This document shows positions 12,163 to 21,800 of a stretch of DNA of 64,000 bases, piece by piece (the first letter of the stretch is position 1; every line of letters begins with the position of its first letter). The translations under genes and the position numbers were made by a program. Origin of the DNA: Iris pallida (Eukaryota > Streptophyta > Magnoliopsida > Asparagales > Iridaceae); the NCBI GenBank assembly GCA_029216955.1, contig JANAVB010010791.1:7596538-7660537 (forward strand). The letters are read 5' to 3'. Under the pieces are notes generated by a model. It saw only the letters and a list, made by a program, of their open reading frames with translations, had not been told where the DNA came from and did not search any database.

Positions 12163-12630
12163 ACTATCAACTTCTGCATCAGCAACAAATTTGTTGGCCA
12201 CAACTACATCAGTAGGCAATAAGAGTGATACTCTTTTAGATTTTGCCTACTCAAAGAGTGCAATTGCAAGTGCAAGCTTGTCTCCCTCACCAAGAGGTGA
12301 ACCAACTAAGTACCCTTGAGCCTTGTAGAATATGAATGTAATTGCCCCTCTAAGAAGAAGGATATCAACATTTTCAAACAGTGACTCGATTACGCCAATA
12401 TTGGAGGAAACCTTAGAGCCACCAGCAATGGCAACAAAAGGTCTTGTGGGGTTTGATACATCCCCAACAAGATAACCAAGTTCCTTTTGCATAAGGAAAC
12501 CTGCAACAACTATCTTCAGATTTTTTATAACTCTTTCAGTCGAAGCATGAGCCCCATTTGTCATGCCAAAGACGTCATTCATATATAAATCAACAAGGGA
12601 TGCAAGCTTCTTTGCAAACTCAGGATCATT
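12163..12630 (-). pseudogene. PGK: Captured phosphoglycerate kinase fragment (middle of PGK)
   Basis: The frame reads [20 protein letters not shown], then [57 protein letters not shown] and [11 protein letters not shown]. After an in-frame TAG at 12247-12249 it goes on with RVSLLLPTDVVVANKFVADA. This is the central part of plant PGK, the glycolytic/Calvin-cycle enzyme that transfers phosphate between 1,3-bisphosphoglycerate and ADP. About 155 of ~400 residues are present, with neither the N-terminal nor C-terminal catalytic parts. It is contiguous without an intron, as expected for capture through RNA. Conserved Gly residues are changed (GGGM to RGAI), so no activity is expected. Chloroplast versus cytosolic origin is not settled. 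Confidence 0.9.
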
Positions 12631-12828
12631 ATTTTTCTTAAATTTTGCTTGTAACTTCTCCTCATTCCCAGGCCAGACAAAACCCGAGAACTGGAAAATG
12701 TTCCTCTTCATGTTTGGCTTCCTTCTAAAGTGGAATGTATGATGAACTTGTAGACTGTCATGAACTTTTCTTTTTGATAGTTCAAAAATAACATTTGGAA
12801 TGTCCTGCAGCATCATTCCGGATCCCTG

Positions 12829-13230
12829 CTAGATCGAGATCGACTTTGTCTTCACCTCTTCCACAGTAAGGTAAGTGTTACCAATAGATGCATTTTTGTC
12901 TCCATTGATTGTATCAGTATAGTGAAATACAATATCATCATCACGAGTTCTAAGTATGGTTTTGAAGTCACGACTTCCTTGCAATGCAAAGCATGTAGCT
13001 CTCATAAGGCTGCTTGATATTACGTTTGATACTTCCCTCCTTAAACTAGAAGGATTAACTAATTGCAGTCTACTGAACTTCAAAGAGTACATATAGCTCT
13101 GTGGAAAGCAGGTTCCCACGATGGAAGAGAAACTAGGTGCTGCAACAAACAAAGCCATTTCTGTCTGTGCAAACTGGCCTTTTGAAAGTTCTAGCTTGTC
13201 CATAAAGTGGCTCTTTGGCTGCCATTCCAC
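12829..13230 (-). pseudogene. Unassigned segment with transit-peptide-like start inside the element
   Basis: Open for 133 codons and in the same frame as the PGK fragment, with one TAG (12829-12831) between. From an internal Met it reads MALFVAAPSFSSIVGTCFPQ and continues rich in Ser, Leu and Arg and poor in acids, the composition of a plastid transit peptide. The second half (DDDIVFHYTDTINGDKN..) is not recognised. It could be a third captured host fragment or the upstream part of the PGK donor. I cannot name it. Confidence 0.4.
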
Positions 13231-13438
13231 CTCGAAGAAGGAAAGACTGATAGGACAGGCAGGACAAGCTGTATATGCTCTGTAACCTAGTTCCTGGATC
13301 CCAAATCATGTAAGCAGTCTGATATTGGAGAACAAAAACTTTATACCTTATTAAGGATGCCATAAACTCAATCAACTCTAGATTTTCTTCCAATAAAATA
13401 CTCTTATCTAATAACACTGTAGTAAATAACTTGTTAGG

Positions 13439-13594
13439 AGTACCATCTTCCTGACTGCTCAATCCTAAATTGTGTGTCTTGTGTATCCTGTTACCAGAGG
13501 TGTTGTGGTCGAAAAGTCTGAAACTAGATGTAAGGAAGGCTGTCCCGAACAGTAGCTTCATCAAGTCTTTCACAGACTTATCATTCTTGTCAGT
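13439..13594 (-). pseudogene. HSP90: Captured HSP90 C-terminal fragment
   Basis: The translated stretch TDKNDKSVKDLMKLLFGTAF followed by LTSSFRLFDHNTSGNRIHK and LGLSSQED corresponds to the conserved HSP90 segment just before the acidic C-terminal tail (DKNDKSVKDL, ETALLTSGFSL, NRIHRMLKLGLSIDED in the family). About 52 residues are kept. It lies in the same reading frame as the element gag, separated from it by one stop (13823-13825). HSP90 is a cytosolic chaperone; the piece contains no ATPase domain and cannot work alone. Confidence 0.88.
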
Positions 13595-13822
13595 ACAGCT
13601 CTCATACTGGACCTCAGATGCTAAGAGATCATCAGCTTTAATTGTGCCAGTCTCTGTATGAGTGGCCAGAGGTAGGGCTTCTTTTATACCTTCTTTATTT
13701 GACTCTTCACTGATGTAAGATTCAGCACTATAATCAACATTGCTTAGTTTTTTCTGAGGAATAGGGTTTAACTGCAGAGTTACCTGCACCAAGGATAGCT
13801 GCAAAGTAGGTGCTACCTGGAT

Positions 13823-14633
13823 TTACTCTTCAAATGATTTTGAATCCGTTTTTGCTTTATATTTCTGAAATGTTGCATTTAATATCTTGATCCTTGTCTC
13901 ATATTCTTTGTGCAGGGACAACAAAGAAATTTGTGCAGCCACTGGTGTTTGCACTTGACAAAGCTCCAAAGGTGCCTTCGATCGAAAGAACACATGATCC
14001 GTACTGTCACTCTTAGGTCGAGTGTAGTTAAGGTCAGAATTCCCCTTGTAATTCCTCCGGATGGCCATGAATTTTGCCTCATGCAACTTTAAAAGTTGTA
14101 TAGCTGTTAATAGACTTTTTGGATTGGATAGTTGAAGTTCAAACCTAATTTCCTCTTTCAGTCCTCCAATATAACGACTCACGAGGCAAGTTTCAGGAAT
14201 ACCTTGCACCTTTTTGGAAAGTTTCTGAAGCTGAGAGTTATACTCTTGAACACTAGCATCTTGTTTGAGTAATTTCAAGTCAATCATATAATCTATGAAC
14301 TGGAAGTTGTAGACAGGAGTTGGTGAATTATATGGAAAATTCGGTGCAGCCATTGGTGATTGTAGTGAGGGGTTTATGCTAGAATTTTGAAGTGGATTTC
14401 CTGGATCCCTACGAATTATAGCCAAATCCTCCAACAATTTCTTGAATCGACCCTCCATTTGATTAAATCTGCTACTGAGATTTAGAGCAGTACCTGACAA
14501 AGCTTCCAAAGTCCTTTTAATAGAGAGGAATCGATCCTCATCAACAGCAGCTCGTCTTCCATCAGAGAAGACTCCTCCCGATCTGCCATGACTGGAGCTG
14601 CCCTCCCGATTTCCTTCTTCCACAGGATCCAAC
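13823..14633 (-). pseudogene. Gag of the non-autonomous Ty3-type element
   Basis: The frame is open from inside the LTR (14707) to TAA at 13823-13825. The retrotransposon gag core is recognised from DASVQEYNSQLQKLSKKVQG, CLVSRYIGGLKEEIRFELQL and LLTAIQLLKLHEAKF, all typical of Ty3/gypsy gag. An upstream coiled segment (LSSRFNQMEGRFKKLLEDLA) precedes it. No zinc knuckle was found. The frame continues past the single TAA into the HSP90 fragment. Where translation starts is unclear, because the first Met in this frame is in the LTR. Confidence 0.8.
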
Positions 14634-14646
14634 GGCTCTGATACCA
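14634..14646 (-). promoter_or_regulatory. Primer-binding site (initiator Met tRNA type)
   Basis: Minus strand TGGTATCAGAGCC, two bases inside the 5' LTR end ..CTACCA. It matches the 3' end of plant initiator methionine tRNA. Confidence 0.93.
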
Positions 14647-14648
14647 AT

Positions 14649-15098
14649 TGGTAGGTTCCAAAATAACCTTGACTTGAAATTGGAGTATATGTGAAGTGAT
14701 TTAACATTTCTAGGTCAAATGAAAGAAGAAATTAGGAATTAGAAAGGAGATTTGGGGAAGAACATCTTGTATTTGAATATGAAAAATAGCGGGAAAGTAC
14801 AAATGTAAAGAAAGGCAAATTAATAAACTGGAATTGAAAGCAAAGGAAAATGAAAGTTGCAACAATTTTCTGATACTCATCTGTCTCTCTCTTCTCTGAT
14901 TTATAGCAGCAGGTGTCTTAATGCTGAGGTGGCACTTGTGGTCACTGATGCTCTTTGATTGGTCCCTGCAGTGGTGAGCTGGCTGCTTAGTTGGCAAAAG
15001 CAACTAACTGAATAACTGCAAAGGAAAATAAATTGTGCTATACTCTTCTCTGAAACGATCCAACATTGAAGAGAGCCACTGCATTTAGGTTCATATCA
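14649..15098 (-). repeat. 5' LTR of the HSP90/PGK-carrying element
   Basis: Begins TGATATGAACC on the minus strand at 15098 and ends CTACCA at 14649. It holds the element promoter; an AT-rich TATAAAT-like box on the minus strand lies near 14905. Confidence 0.95.
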
Positions 15099-15359
15099 GA
15101 TGGTGATGAGCCAGTGGTTGTAGTTGCACCCCTCGAAGAGGATCTCGTCGGGAGAGATCTTGCCGCCGTCGTCGAAGCCCCGGCGGTCGGAGAGCACCAG
15201 CGAAGGCCGGAAGGAGAGTGTCCGAGCGAAGGGGCGGGTCGGGGGCCTAGGGTTCGGGAGGGAGGAGGGAGCGAGGGCGGAGAGTGGCTGGAGGCGGCGA
15301 CTGAGTAAGGAGGAGGAGAGTGTTAGGGCTCGCCGCAGCCGAAGAAGGGAGGTCGCCAT
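15099..15359 (-). pseudogene. MORF1-like block 1: start codon, presequence and DEILFEG..NHWLIT
   Basis: ATG is at 15357-15359, preceded on the minus strand by a short 5' UTR-like stretch (AAACCCTAG type, 15360-15404) that abuts a (TA)n tract. The first ~60 residues are rich in Arg, Ser and Leu with almost no acid, as in mitochondrial presequences. The block then enters the conserved segment DEILFEGCNYNHWLITI. Coding sequence breaks at GATGG (15099-15103), the duplicated target of the 11609-15098 element. This part has no stop. Confidence 0.9.
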
Positions 15360-15402
15360 GGCCGGGAGTGGGGGTTTTCTAGGGTTAGGGCTTTAAAGGG
15401 AC

Positions 15403-15404
<2 letters not shown>

Positions 15405-15485
<81 letters not shown>
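15405..15485. repeat. (AT)n microsatellite
   Basis: About 40 AT units immediately upstream (minus strand) of the MORF1-like 5' UTR. With 3456-3541 it brackets the whole MORF copy. Confidence 0.98.
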
Positions 15486-15488
<3 letters not shown>

Positions 15489-15708
15489 CTGTCATGAATG
15501 GGATGGCGACGTGACAGCTACGTTGAAGGCTGGAGTCATGCGAGAGCCTTACTTACATGAGTTAAAAGAGAGCCAAATAATTAAAGCTTGAAATGCTTGC
15601 CGGCAGCTCGCAGTCGAGCCCGATCGATAGAACCATGTCCTCTGCTGACAGTCGGCAAGTCATCCCTGGCTTTCCACAACTCTCTTCATTCTCAAGTAAG
15701 CCCCAAAA

Positions 15709-16127
15709 GAGCATCTCCAACCCTATTGTGAGTTTAGAAAAAAATAGTTGTCACATAGGAATGACAAGCTTTCATTTTAAAAATCCTTCTCCAATGCAAT
15801 TGTAGAATAAATCATGAAGTTGATATGGCATGAACAATATGAAGTTGGTTGTCTAGATCTAGACAATGCACTTCACAATGACTTTGTCTCCACATCATCA
15901 AATATGAATAGAAATATTTATAAAAAAATGAAGAAGTGGAGAAGTTGTCTTGGAAGTTGGAAAAAATATTTTTTTTATTGTCTTCTCAATACTTTGCATT
16001 GGAGAACACTTTCTTATCTCATTGTCTTGTGTGAATATCATCTTGCCACATATGAAAGACATTGTCTTGTGTCTCATGCCACATAGGAATCACAACAGAA
16101 AACAAAACAATAGGGTTGGAGATGCTC
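15709..16127. mobile_element. MITE-like element with 19-bp terminal inverted repeats
   Basis: The left end GAGCATCTCCAACCCTATT (15709-15727) is exactly inverted at the right end (16109-16127). Length is 419 bp, AT-rich, with no coding potential. GAGCATCTCCAAC-type ends are common among plant MITEs. No clean target duplication is visible (AAAA on the left, TAAC on the right), so the superfamily is left open. Confidence 0.78.
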
Positions 16128-16141
16128 TAACAAGAGCATTA

Positions 16142-16572
16142 TGTTAGGTTTGACCCCAACCTAACTGTGGCGGCATTAGAGGAGTTAAATGAAGCTCGAC
16201 ATCAATTTGACAGAATTCAACAGAAGAAGAAGATAAAGAGTTGAAATGTAAATCAAGGGTTCTATTATTGCTGCAACCAGAATAAATGAAAGCTACAATG
16301 ACAATGAATCTAAAAAATGCAAATGTAAAAGAAAATGCATACATCTCTTCATTCCCTTCTCTTCACTCTCTTCCCCCATATATACAGATGGGGGTCTAAC
16401 ATGATTAAGACTAACTAATATCATGATTAGAGGCTAATCAGATCCAACTAATTAATTTTGAGCTGTCCAAGTTGGTTGGTTCACTTGCTGAGTTGTTTCT
16501 TTCTTATTGGCTCACTACAGAGAGTGCTGGCTTGACTACAGAATGAAATTGAGCTAGAGTAGGCCCCTAACA
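16142..16572. mobile_element. Solo LTR (431 bp)
   Basis: Starts TGTTAGG, ends CCTAACA, and is flanked by an imperfect 5-bp duplication CATTA / CATTC. There is no internal region. A TATATATGG box on the minus strand near 16377-16385 suggests that the LTR points left. It likely arose by recombination between two LTRs. Confidence 0.75.
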
Positions 16573-16850
16573 CATTCAACGACCGATCATAGCCTTTCCT
16601 TCGACATATCTGCTAATTATTTCTATATGTTTTAATTCCATTTCTTTATCACGCGAATGACTCTCATACTTATGTTGCTCTCTATATAGATGTGTGACCC
16701 TTTCCATTTTTAGTAAAGGTTGTTGATTTGCACTAGGCAGAGAGAGATGTTGTTTTTCTTTTTGTGCTCAACAGGAAACAAAGAACAATAATATTTGTTT
16801 GGGGGGGTTGGGGGGCGCAAACAAAATAGAAAATCAATAGCCACATATGC
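16573..16850. other. Left flank of LINE-2, homologous to part of 52270-52890
   Basis: No coding potential. It contains stretches that match the 52.3-52.9 kb region (for example GAATGACTCTCATACTT and AAATCAATAGCCACA with small changes). It ends with the 15-bp LINE-2 target AATAGCCACATATGC (16836-16850). Confidence 0.7.
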
Positions 16851-16981
16851 ACTTCCGCTTCGTCTTCCTCATGGCAATTTTTAGTTTCCTTCTCTTCAGG
16901 ATTTTCTACTACTTATCATCTCTCCTCTCTACCTAGCTTCTTCAATTAATCTCCTCCTCTCGTCCTTCTCTATCTCCTATA

Positions 16982-18850
16982 ATGGATACTGATCTTTCCT
17001 CTTCTTTTTCTGAAGTTTTAGAAAAATTCAACACCCTCTTCTCTACGTCTTCATCAAATTTCGAACACTCTTCTTCTTCATCCATTTCCAATCCACAAGC
17101 AGAATGGCAGCAATACATTTTCTTCATGGTACTCTCCAAAAAGCAATATCCTCCTCATATTATCATTGCTACTGTAACCAAGATGTGGAAACGGAAAGGA
17201 AATATCAAGGTTGCAGAATATTTCAAAGGATCCTTTTCTGCAAAATTTGATGTTGTTGATGATATTGAATTTGTTCTAGACAATGGTCCATGGAAGTTTA
17301 ATAATCATCTCATCATTCTTGAGCGGTGTCTCCCCAACAAATTTCCAGGCGAATACTTGTTTGACAGAACAGAGTTTTGGATCCAATTTCATGGCCTTCC
17401 TGTGAATCTTCTTACTATTGATTTCATTTCAACACTGGCGGCCAAAGTGGGTTCTGTGAAGCCTATTTCCATCACTGAAGCTTCAAATTGGAGTCTTTTT
17501 GCCAGAGCTAGGATCAAAATCAATATTTCAACACCACTCATCAGGAAGCTTCGAGTTCCAATGGGTAACAATACTTACTGTTATGTCGAGCTCAGGTATG
17601 AAAGACTTACTAAATTCTGCCTATTTTATGGAAAATTGGGCCATGGTGTTAAAAATTATGAAACACATAAAGATTTATCAGCTTTACAAAATGCTGACTG
17701 GACTACTGAACAAAGAGATCAGATACATCATCTTCTTAATAGAAGACTTGATAATTCAATCTGTGTATCATATGCCATGAGATTTACAAAAGTCTCAAGT
17801 TCTAATACAACTCAGCCGAGGAATCAAAATCCTGGATCAACTGTATCTGAGGCGGTTGATGCTCAATTGGTTGATGATCCTCCTATTACTTCATTATCTA
17901 CTGGTTATGATTTTATTAAAGATGCTGATCTTCCTCCTGCCAGTACACAACTGAACATCTCTTCCACGGCAAACCCAATTCCGACGACAGTTATTTCCTC
18001 AGTACCAGCCACTACCACCACTTCAGTAACTACTTCCATTCATATTCCATTTTTTTCTCCCATTACTTCTTCAGTTATATCTCCAAGTCCACCTCATCTA
18101 AATGAATCATCTGATTTACTACCCGTTTTGGCAAGCCCGTTAGTGGAAATACCCAATAATATTGTTCATCAATCCATTGTAACATCTACCCTAATTGATT
18201 CTCCAGTTCTGCCTGTTCAACAAATGGAATCAGTTCCTAACTGTATTTCTCATCCACCAAGTCCTATTGTTACATCTACATCCACATCTGTGAATACCTA
18301 TCAACATGTTCCTTCCAATATTCCATTACCTACTAAATCAAAGCCACATAAGCATTTATCCAATAATATCAATCCTCTCACTAGTCACACATTCACATCT
18401 CTGTTATCCTCTTTAATCCCAAATACATCCCCTCCAGCTTCTACTATGTGTTCTTCATCATCCTTATCATCTATCCTTACTACTACATTTCCATTTAACA
18501 CATCTCCATCCTCCATATGCACTACCACATCTCCATCTACCATATCTTGTTCCTCCATATTGCCTTCCACATCTACCATATCTTGTTCTTCCATATGTAC
18601 CACTATATCTTCGGCTTCATTAATTTCCCCCATGTTTCCATCTACCATACCTTCATCCACCATACATCTGTCTTCTAATGAAATCCCAATGCATATAATT
18701 CCTGCTACTAGAAGTATCAGTAAACGAAATAAAGATTTTTCTTCTACTGAGACTACTGAACATGATGTTACCAGACCAAGGAAAAAATTAAATTCAAATT
18801 TGGTTGAAGTTATAAGCGCGGCTGGCCTTGAACAGCCTCATGAACTATGA
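16982..18850 (+). CDS. LINE-2 ORF1: DUF4283-type RNA-binding protein
   Basis: Open for 622 codons from the first ATG after the 5' UTR. Residues ~40-200 form the DUF4283 domain of plant LINE ORF1 proteins (FKGSFSAKFDVVDDIEFVLD, NGPWKFNNHLIILERC, FWIQFHGLPVNLL). A zinc-knuckle position follows at residues ~205-225 but is damaged: it reads CLFYGKLGHGVKNYE, so the second and last Cys are Tyr. The remaining ~370 residues are a low-complexity Ser/Thr/Pro/Ile-rich region, partly periodic. The protein would coat LINE RNA. The last codon and TGA overlap the ATG of ORF2 (ATGA at 18847-18850). Loss of two zinc ligands suggests reduced function although the frame is intact. Confidence 0.85.
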   Translation: MDTDLSSSFSEVLEKFNTLFSTSSSNFEHSSSSSISNPQAEWQQYIFFMVLSKKQYPPHIIIATVTKMWKRKGNIKVAEYFKGSFSAKFDVVDDIEFVLDNGPWKFNNHLIILERCLPNKFPGEYLFDRTEFWIQFHGLPVNLLTIDFISTLAAKVGSVKPISITEASNWSLFARARIKINISTPLIRKLRVPMGNNTYCYVELRYERLTKFCLFYGKLGHGVKNYETHKDLSALQNADWTTEQRDQIHHLLNRRLDNSICVSYAMRFTKVSSSNTTQPRNQNPGSTVSEAVDAQLVDDPPITSLSTGYDFIKDADLPPASTQLNISSTANPIPTTVISSVPATTTTSVTTSIHIPFFSPITSSVISPSPPHLNESSDLLPVLASPLVEIPNNIVHQSIVTSTLIDSPVLPVQQMESVPNCISHPPSPIVTSTSTSVNTYQHVPSNIPLPTKSKPHKHLSNNINPLTSHTFTSLLSSLIPNTSPPASTMCSSSSLSSILTTTFPFNTSPSSICTTTSPSTISCSSILPSTSTISCSSICTTISSASLISPMFPSTIPSSTIHLSSNEIPMHIIPATRSISKRNKDFSSTETTEHDVTRPRKKLNSNLVEVISAAGLEQPHEL

Positions 18851-21800
18851 TTCTATCTTGGAATTATCGTGGTTTGAGGAATGACCCGACAATTCGAACG
18901 ATTAAGTCATTCCTCCGTGCATCGAGGCCTGGCATTGTTTTTCTATCTGAAATAAGATGCTCATCAACTATAGCTGGTTCTATTGCAATTGACCTTGGTT
19001 TTGACCATTACTATTCAATATCTTCTAAGGGTTTGTCTGGTGGATTGCTCCTATGTTGGAAGTCTGAAATGAATCTGAGCATCATATCTGCTTTAGGAAA
19101 CTGCATTCATTGTGAGATTCAAATATCATCTCCTAACTGTTCTTGGAATCTCTTGTTTCTATATGGTCCACCAAATGTGGTTGATAGAAGGACCTTCTGG
19201 GCTAGTTTGGAAACAACCATCCATTCTATTTCTGGGCCATGGATCTGCATGGGAGATTGTAATGCTATTCTTTGTGGTTCAAAAAAATGTGGGGGTAATC
19301 CTTTTAATTATCAGCACCACAAATACTTTATTCAATGGTTTAATAACATTGCTGCTATGGATTTGGGCTACTCTGGACCTGCCTTTACTTGGAATAACCG
19401 CAGATATTCTAAGTATAATATTGCTGAAAGGCTAGATAGAGCCATGTCTGATACACAGTGGCGTTCTATATATCCTAAAGCTTGTATTCTTCATCTTCCC
19501 TGTTTGAATAGTGATCATAATCCAATATTGTTATTATTGGAACCCACCACTATTAAAGGCAGACGGTCAAACCGTTATGAAGCTGCTTGGACCTATGAAC
19601 CAGGTTTTAAAAAGATGCTTGCTAATTTATGGGGGGAAATTCATTCACCTGATTTTGGTACTAAGCTCAACATACTACTTCCAAGACTTAAAGCTTGGGG
19701 ATACTCTCGGATGGGGAATATTGACAGGGATATCAAAATTAATGAGGAAAATCTCCTTTCTATCCAAAGTCTTCCATGTACTGATGACAATTATGATGAA
19801 GAGCGCAAGCTACAATCACTGCTCAACAAACTCCATATGTAGAAAGAGTTATACTGGAAACAACTTTCCCATATTTCTTGGTTACGGGAGGGGGACAAAA
19901 ACACTCGTTTTTTCCACTTATCTGCAACAGCAAGGCATCACAGGAATCTTATTCATACTATTAATAAGGATAATGGTGAAGTTGTGACAACACAGAAGGA
20001 TATTGCAGAGGAATTTGTTTCTCAGTTTAGAACTCGGTTCACTAAAATAACTGCTCACCCTGTTCCTTTGCACATATTATCTGAACTGAGTAGGATCTCT
20101 ACTACAGATATTGATGGGTTATGTTCCATACCTGATAAGGAAGAGATCAAAATGGCTGTTATGTGCATGGGTCCTTATAAATCCCCGGGTCCTGATGGCT
20201 ATCCAGCTGCTTTCTATCAAAAAAATTGGAATTTGATTGGTGAAAAGGTAATTAAACTTATTCAAAACTATTTCTCTTCTACTGTTATGCCAAGAATGTT
20301 GAATCATACATATATTACTCTTATTCCCAAATCATCATGTCCTTCTACTGCTAATGATTTTCGACCTATAGCTTTGTGTAATGTCTTATACAAAGTGATT
20401 ACGAAAATTATTGCTAATCGACTACGCCCATTTCTTCCACATCTTATAAATCCACTACAAAATGCATTTGTTCCTGGGAGACACATTGGGGATAATGTTA
20501 TTATTGCTCAGGAGCTGTTTCATTCAATTTCAAAATTCAGTCCTGTTAATAGTTCATTTGCTTTGAAACTGGATTTATCCAAGGCTTATGATAGACTTGA
20601 TTGGAATTTTCTTAGCCAAGCTTTGTTTGGTTTTGGCATTACTGGAAAAACACATACTTTTATCATGAACTGCATTACTACCACCTCGTTTGCCATCCTT
20701 GTGAATGGTATTCCGACTAAATCCTTCACACCAAGTTGTGGTATTCGCCAAGGTTGTCCTCTTTCCCCTTATCTTTTCATTATGAGTATGGAAATTTTTT
20801 CACGATTTATTCTTACAATGGAAAGGAATGAATTTTATGATGGTGTCAAAATTCCTAGATGTCGTGTTTCCTTCTCTCATTTAGCTTTTGCTGATGATAT
20901 TTTTCTATTTGGGAGATGTTCTTTGCATAAATTGTTTCAAGCCAAAAATATTACTCAAACCTTCGAACAATGGTCTGGACAACGTATCAATTTCGATAAA
21001 TCATCAATCTTCTTTTCAAGAGTTACTGACCCATATATGTGCCAATTGTATCGAAATTTGTTGGGTGTTAAAGCCATGTTCTCCACTGATAAATATCTTG
21101 GTCACAAAATCCAACTTTCCAAAAAGAGATCAAATACATTTTCTGATTTGATCAATAGCAGTAATTGCAAACTCAAAGGTTGGAAGAGGAGCTGTCTTTC
21201 CCATGCTGCTCGAACTATTTTAATCAAATCGACACTCGCTTCCATACCTACTTATTACCTATCTTCCTATCTTGTTCCAAAGAAAGTAACTAATACCATC
21301 TCTAAATATCAACGGGATTTTTGGTGGGGAGCTGATGATAGCAAGAGGAAGTTACATTTTACTGCTTGGTCTACTTTTACAAAATCGAAGTTCCGGGGAG
21401 GACTTGGTATTCGTGATCCTCATATATCAAATTTGGCACTAATTCTGAAATTGGCTTGGCACTTCTTAAGGGATAAACAGTCACTTTGGGTTCAACTACT
21501 GGAAAGTAAATACTTGCATTCTTCATGTTTTTGGTCGGTGGCACCAACATCTTATGCTTCTTGTGTATGGTCTAGTATCTTGATTAGTAGAGAATTCTAC
21601 ATGGCAATATCATTTGGTCTGTGGGTGATGGTTTCAACATACATATTTGGGAAGATCCTTGGGTGCCTGGTTTGCCTGACTTTCAGGTATCAGGTTATCC
21701 TTTTGCTAAAGATCAGGTTGCTACTGTTAATGAATTGATTCATACATAAACCAACACCTTGAATGTTAATGTGATTCTTCTATTATTTCCTTCCCATGAA

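Larger units (their letters stand above)
11609..15098 (-). mobile_element. Non-autonomous Ty3-type LTR retrotransposon carrying HSP90 and PGK fragments
   Basis: LTRs of 465 bp (11609-12073) and 450 bp (14649-15098) with TG..CA ends, a 5-bp target duplication GATGG (11604-11608 and 15099-15103), an initiator-Met primer site just inside the 5' LTR and a polypurine tract just before the 3' LTR give exact borders. The interior (12074-14648) has a gag but no protease, RT, RNase H or integrase. Where pol should be there are fragments of at least two host genes, HSP90 and phosphoglycerate kinase, on the same strand as the element. It must have moved with enzymes from another element. It interrupts the MORF box of the MORF1-like copy. 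Confidence 0.93.
3807..15359 (-). pseudogene. MORF1: MORF1-like organellar RNA editing factor copy, split by two LTR retrotransposons
   Basis: MORF/RIP proteins bind PPR proteins and are needed for C-to-U editing of organelle RNA; MORF1 acts in mitochondria. The copy lies in three blocks, 15359-15099, 11608-11157 and 4437-3807, which become contiguous and stay in frame once the two LTR insertions and one copy of each target duplication are discounted. Block 1 holds an Arg/Ser-rich presequence and DEILFEGCNYNHWLIT. Block 2 holds the MORF box (YACSTTTYNGFQAVM, VLPDSYIDPVNKEYGGDKY). Block 3 holds a Gly/Gln/Asn-rich tail. In-frame stops in blocks 2 and 3 look like C-to-T changes (CGA to TGA, CAA to TAA, CAG to TAG), and there is one 1-base deletion. 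No intron is seen, whereas I recall plant MORF genes as intron-containing, so a processed retrocopy is likely. It is dead. Confidence 0.88.

Noticed and set aside
15066..15308. Second plus-strand ORF across the LTR-MORF junction
   Set aside because: Spans an insertion border, so it cannot be an old gene, and the minus-strand MORF frame explains the DNA.
15124..15396. Plus-strand ORF over the MORF start
   Set aside because: Arg/Gly/Glu-rich antisense of the mitochondrial presequence.
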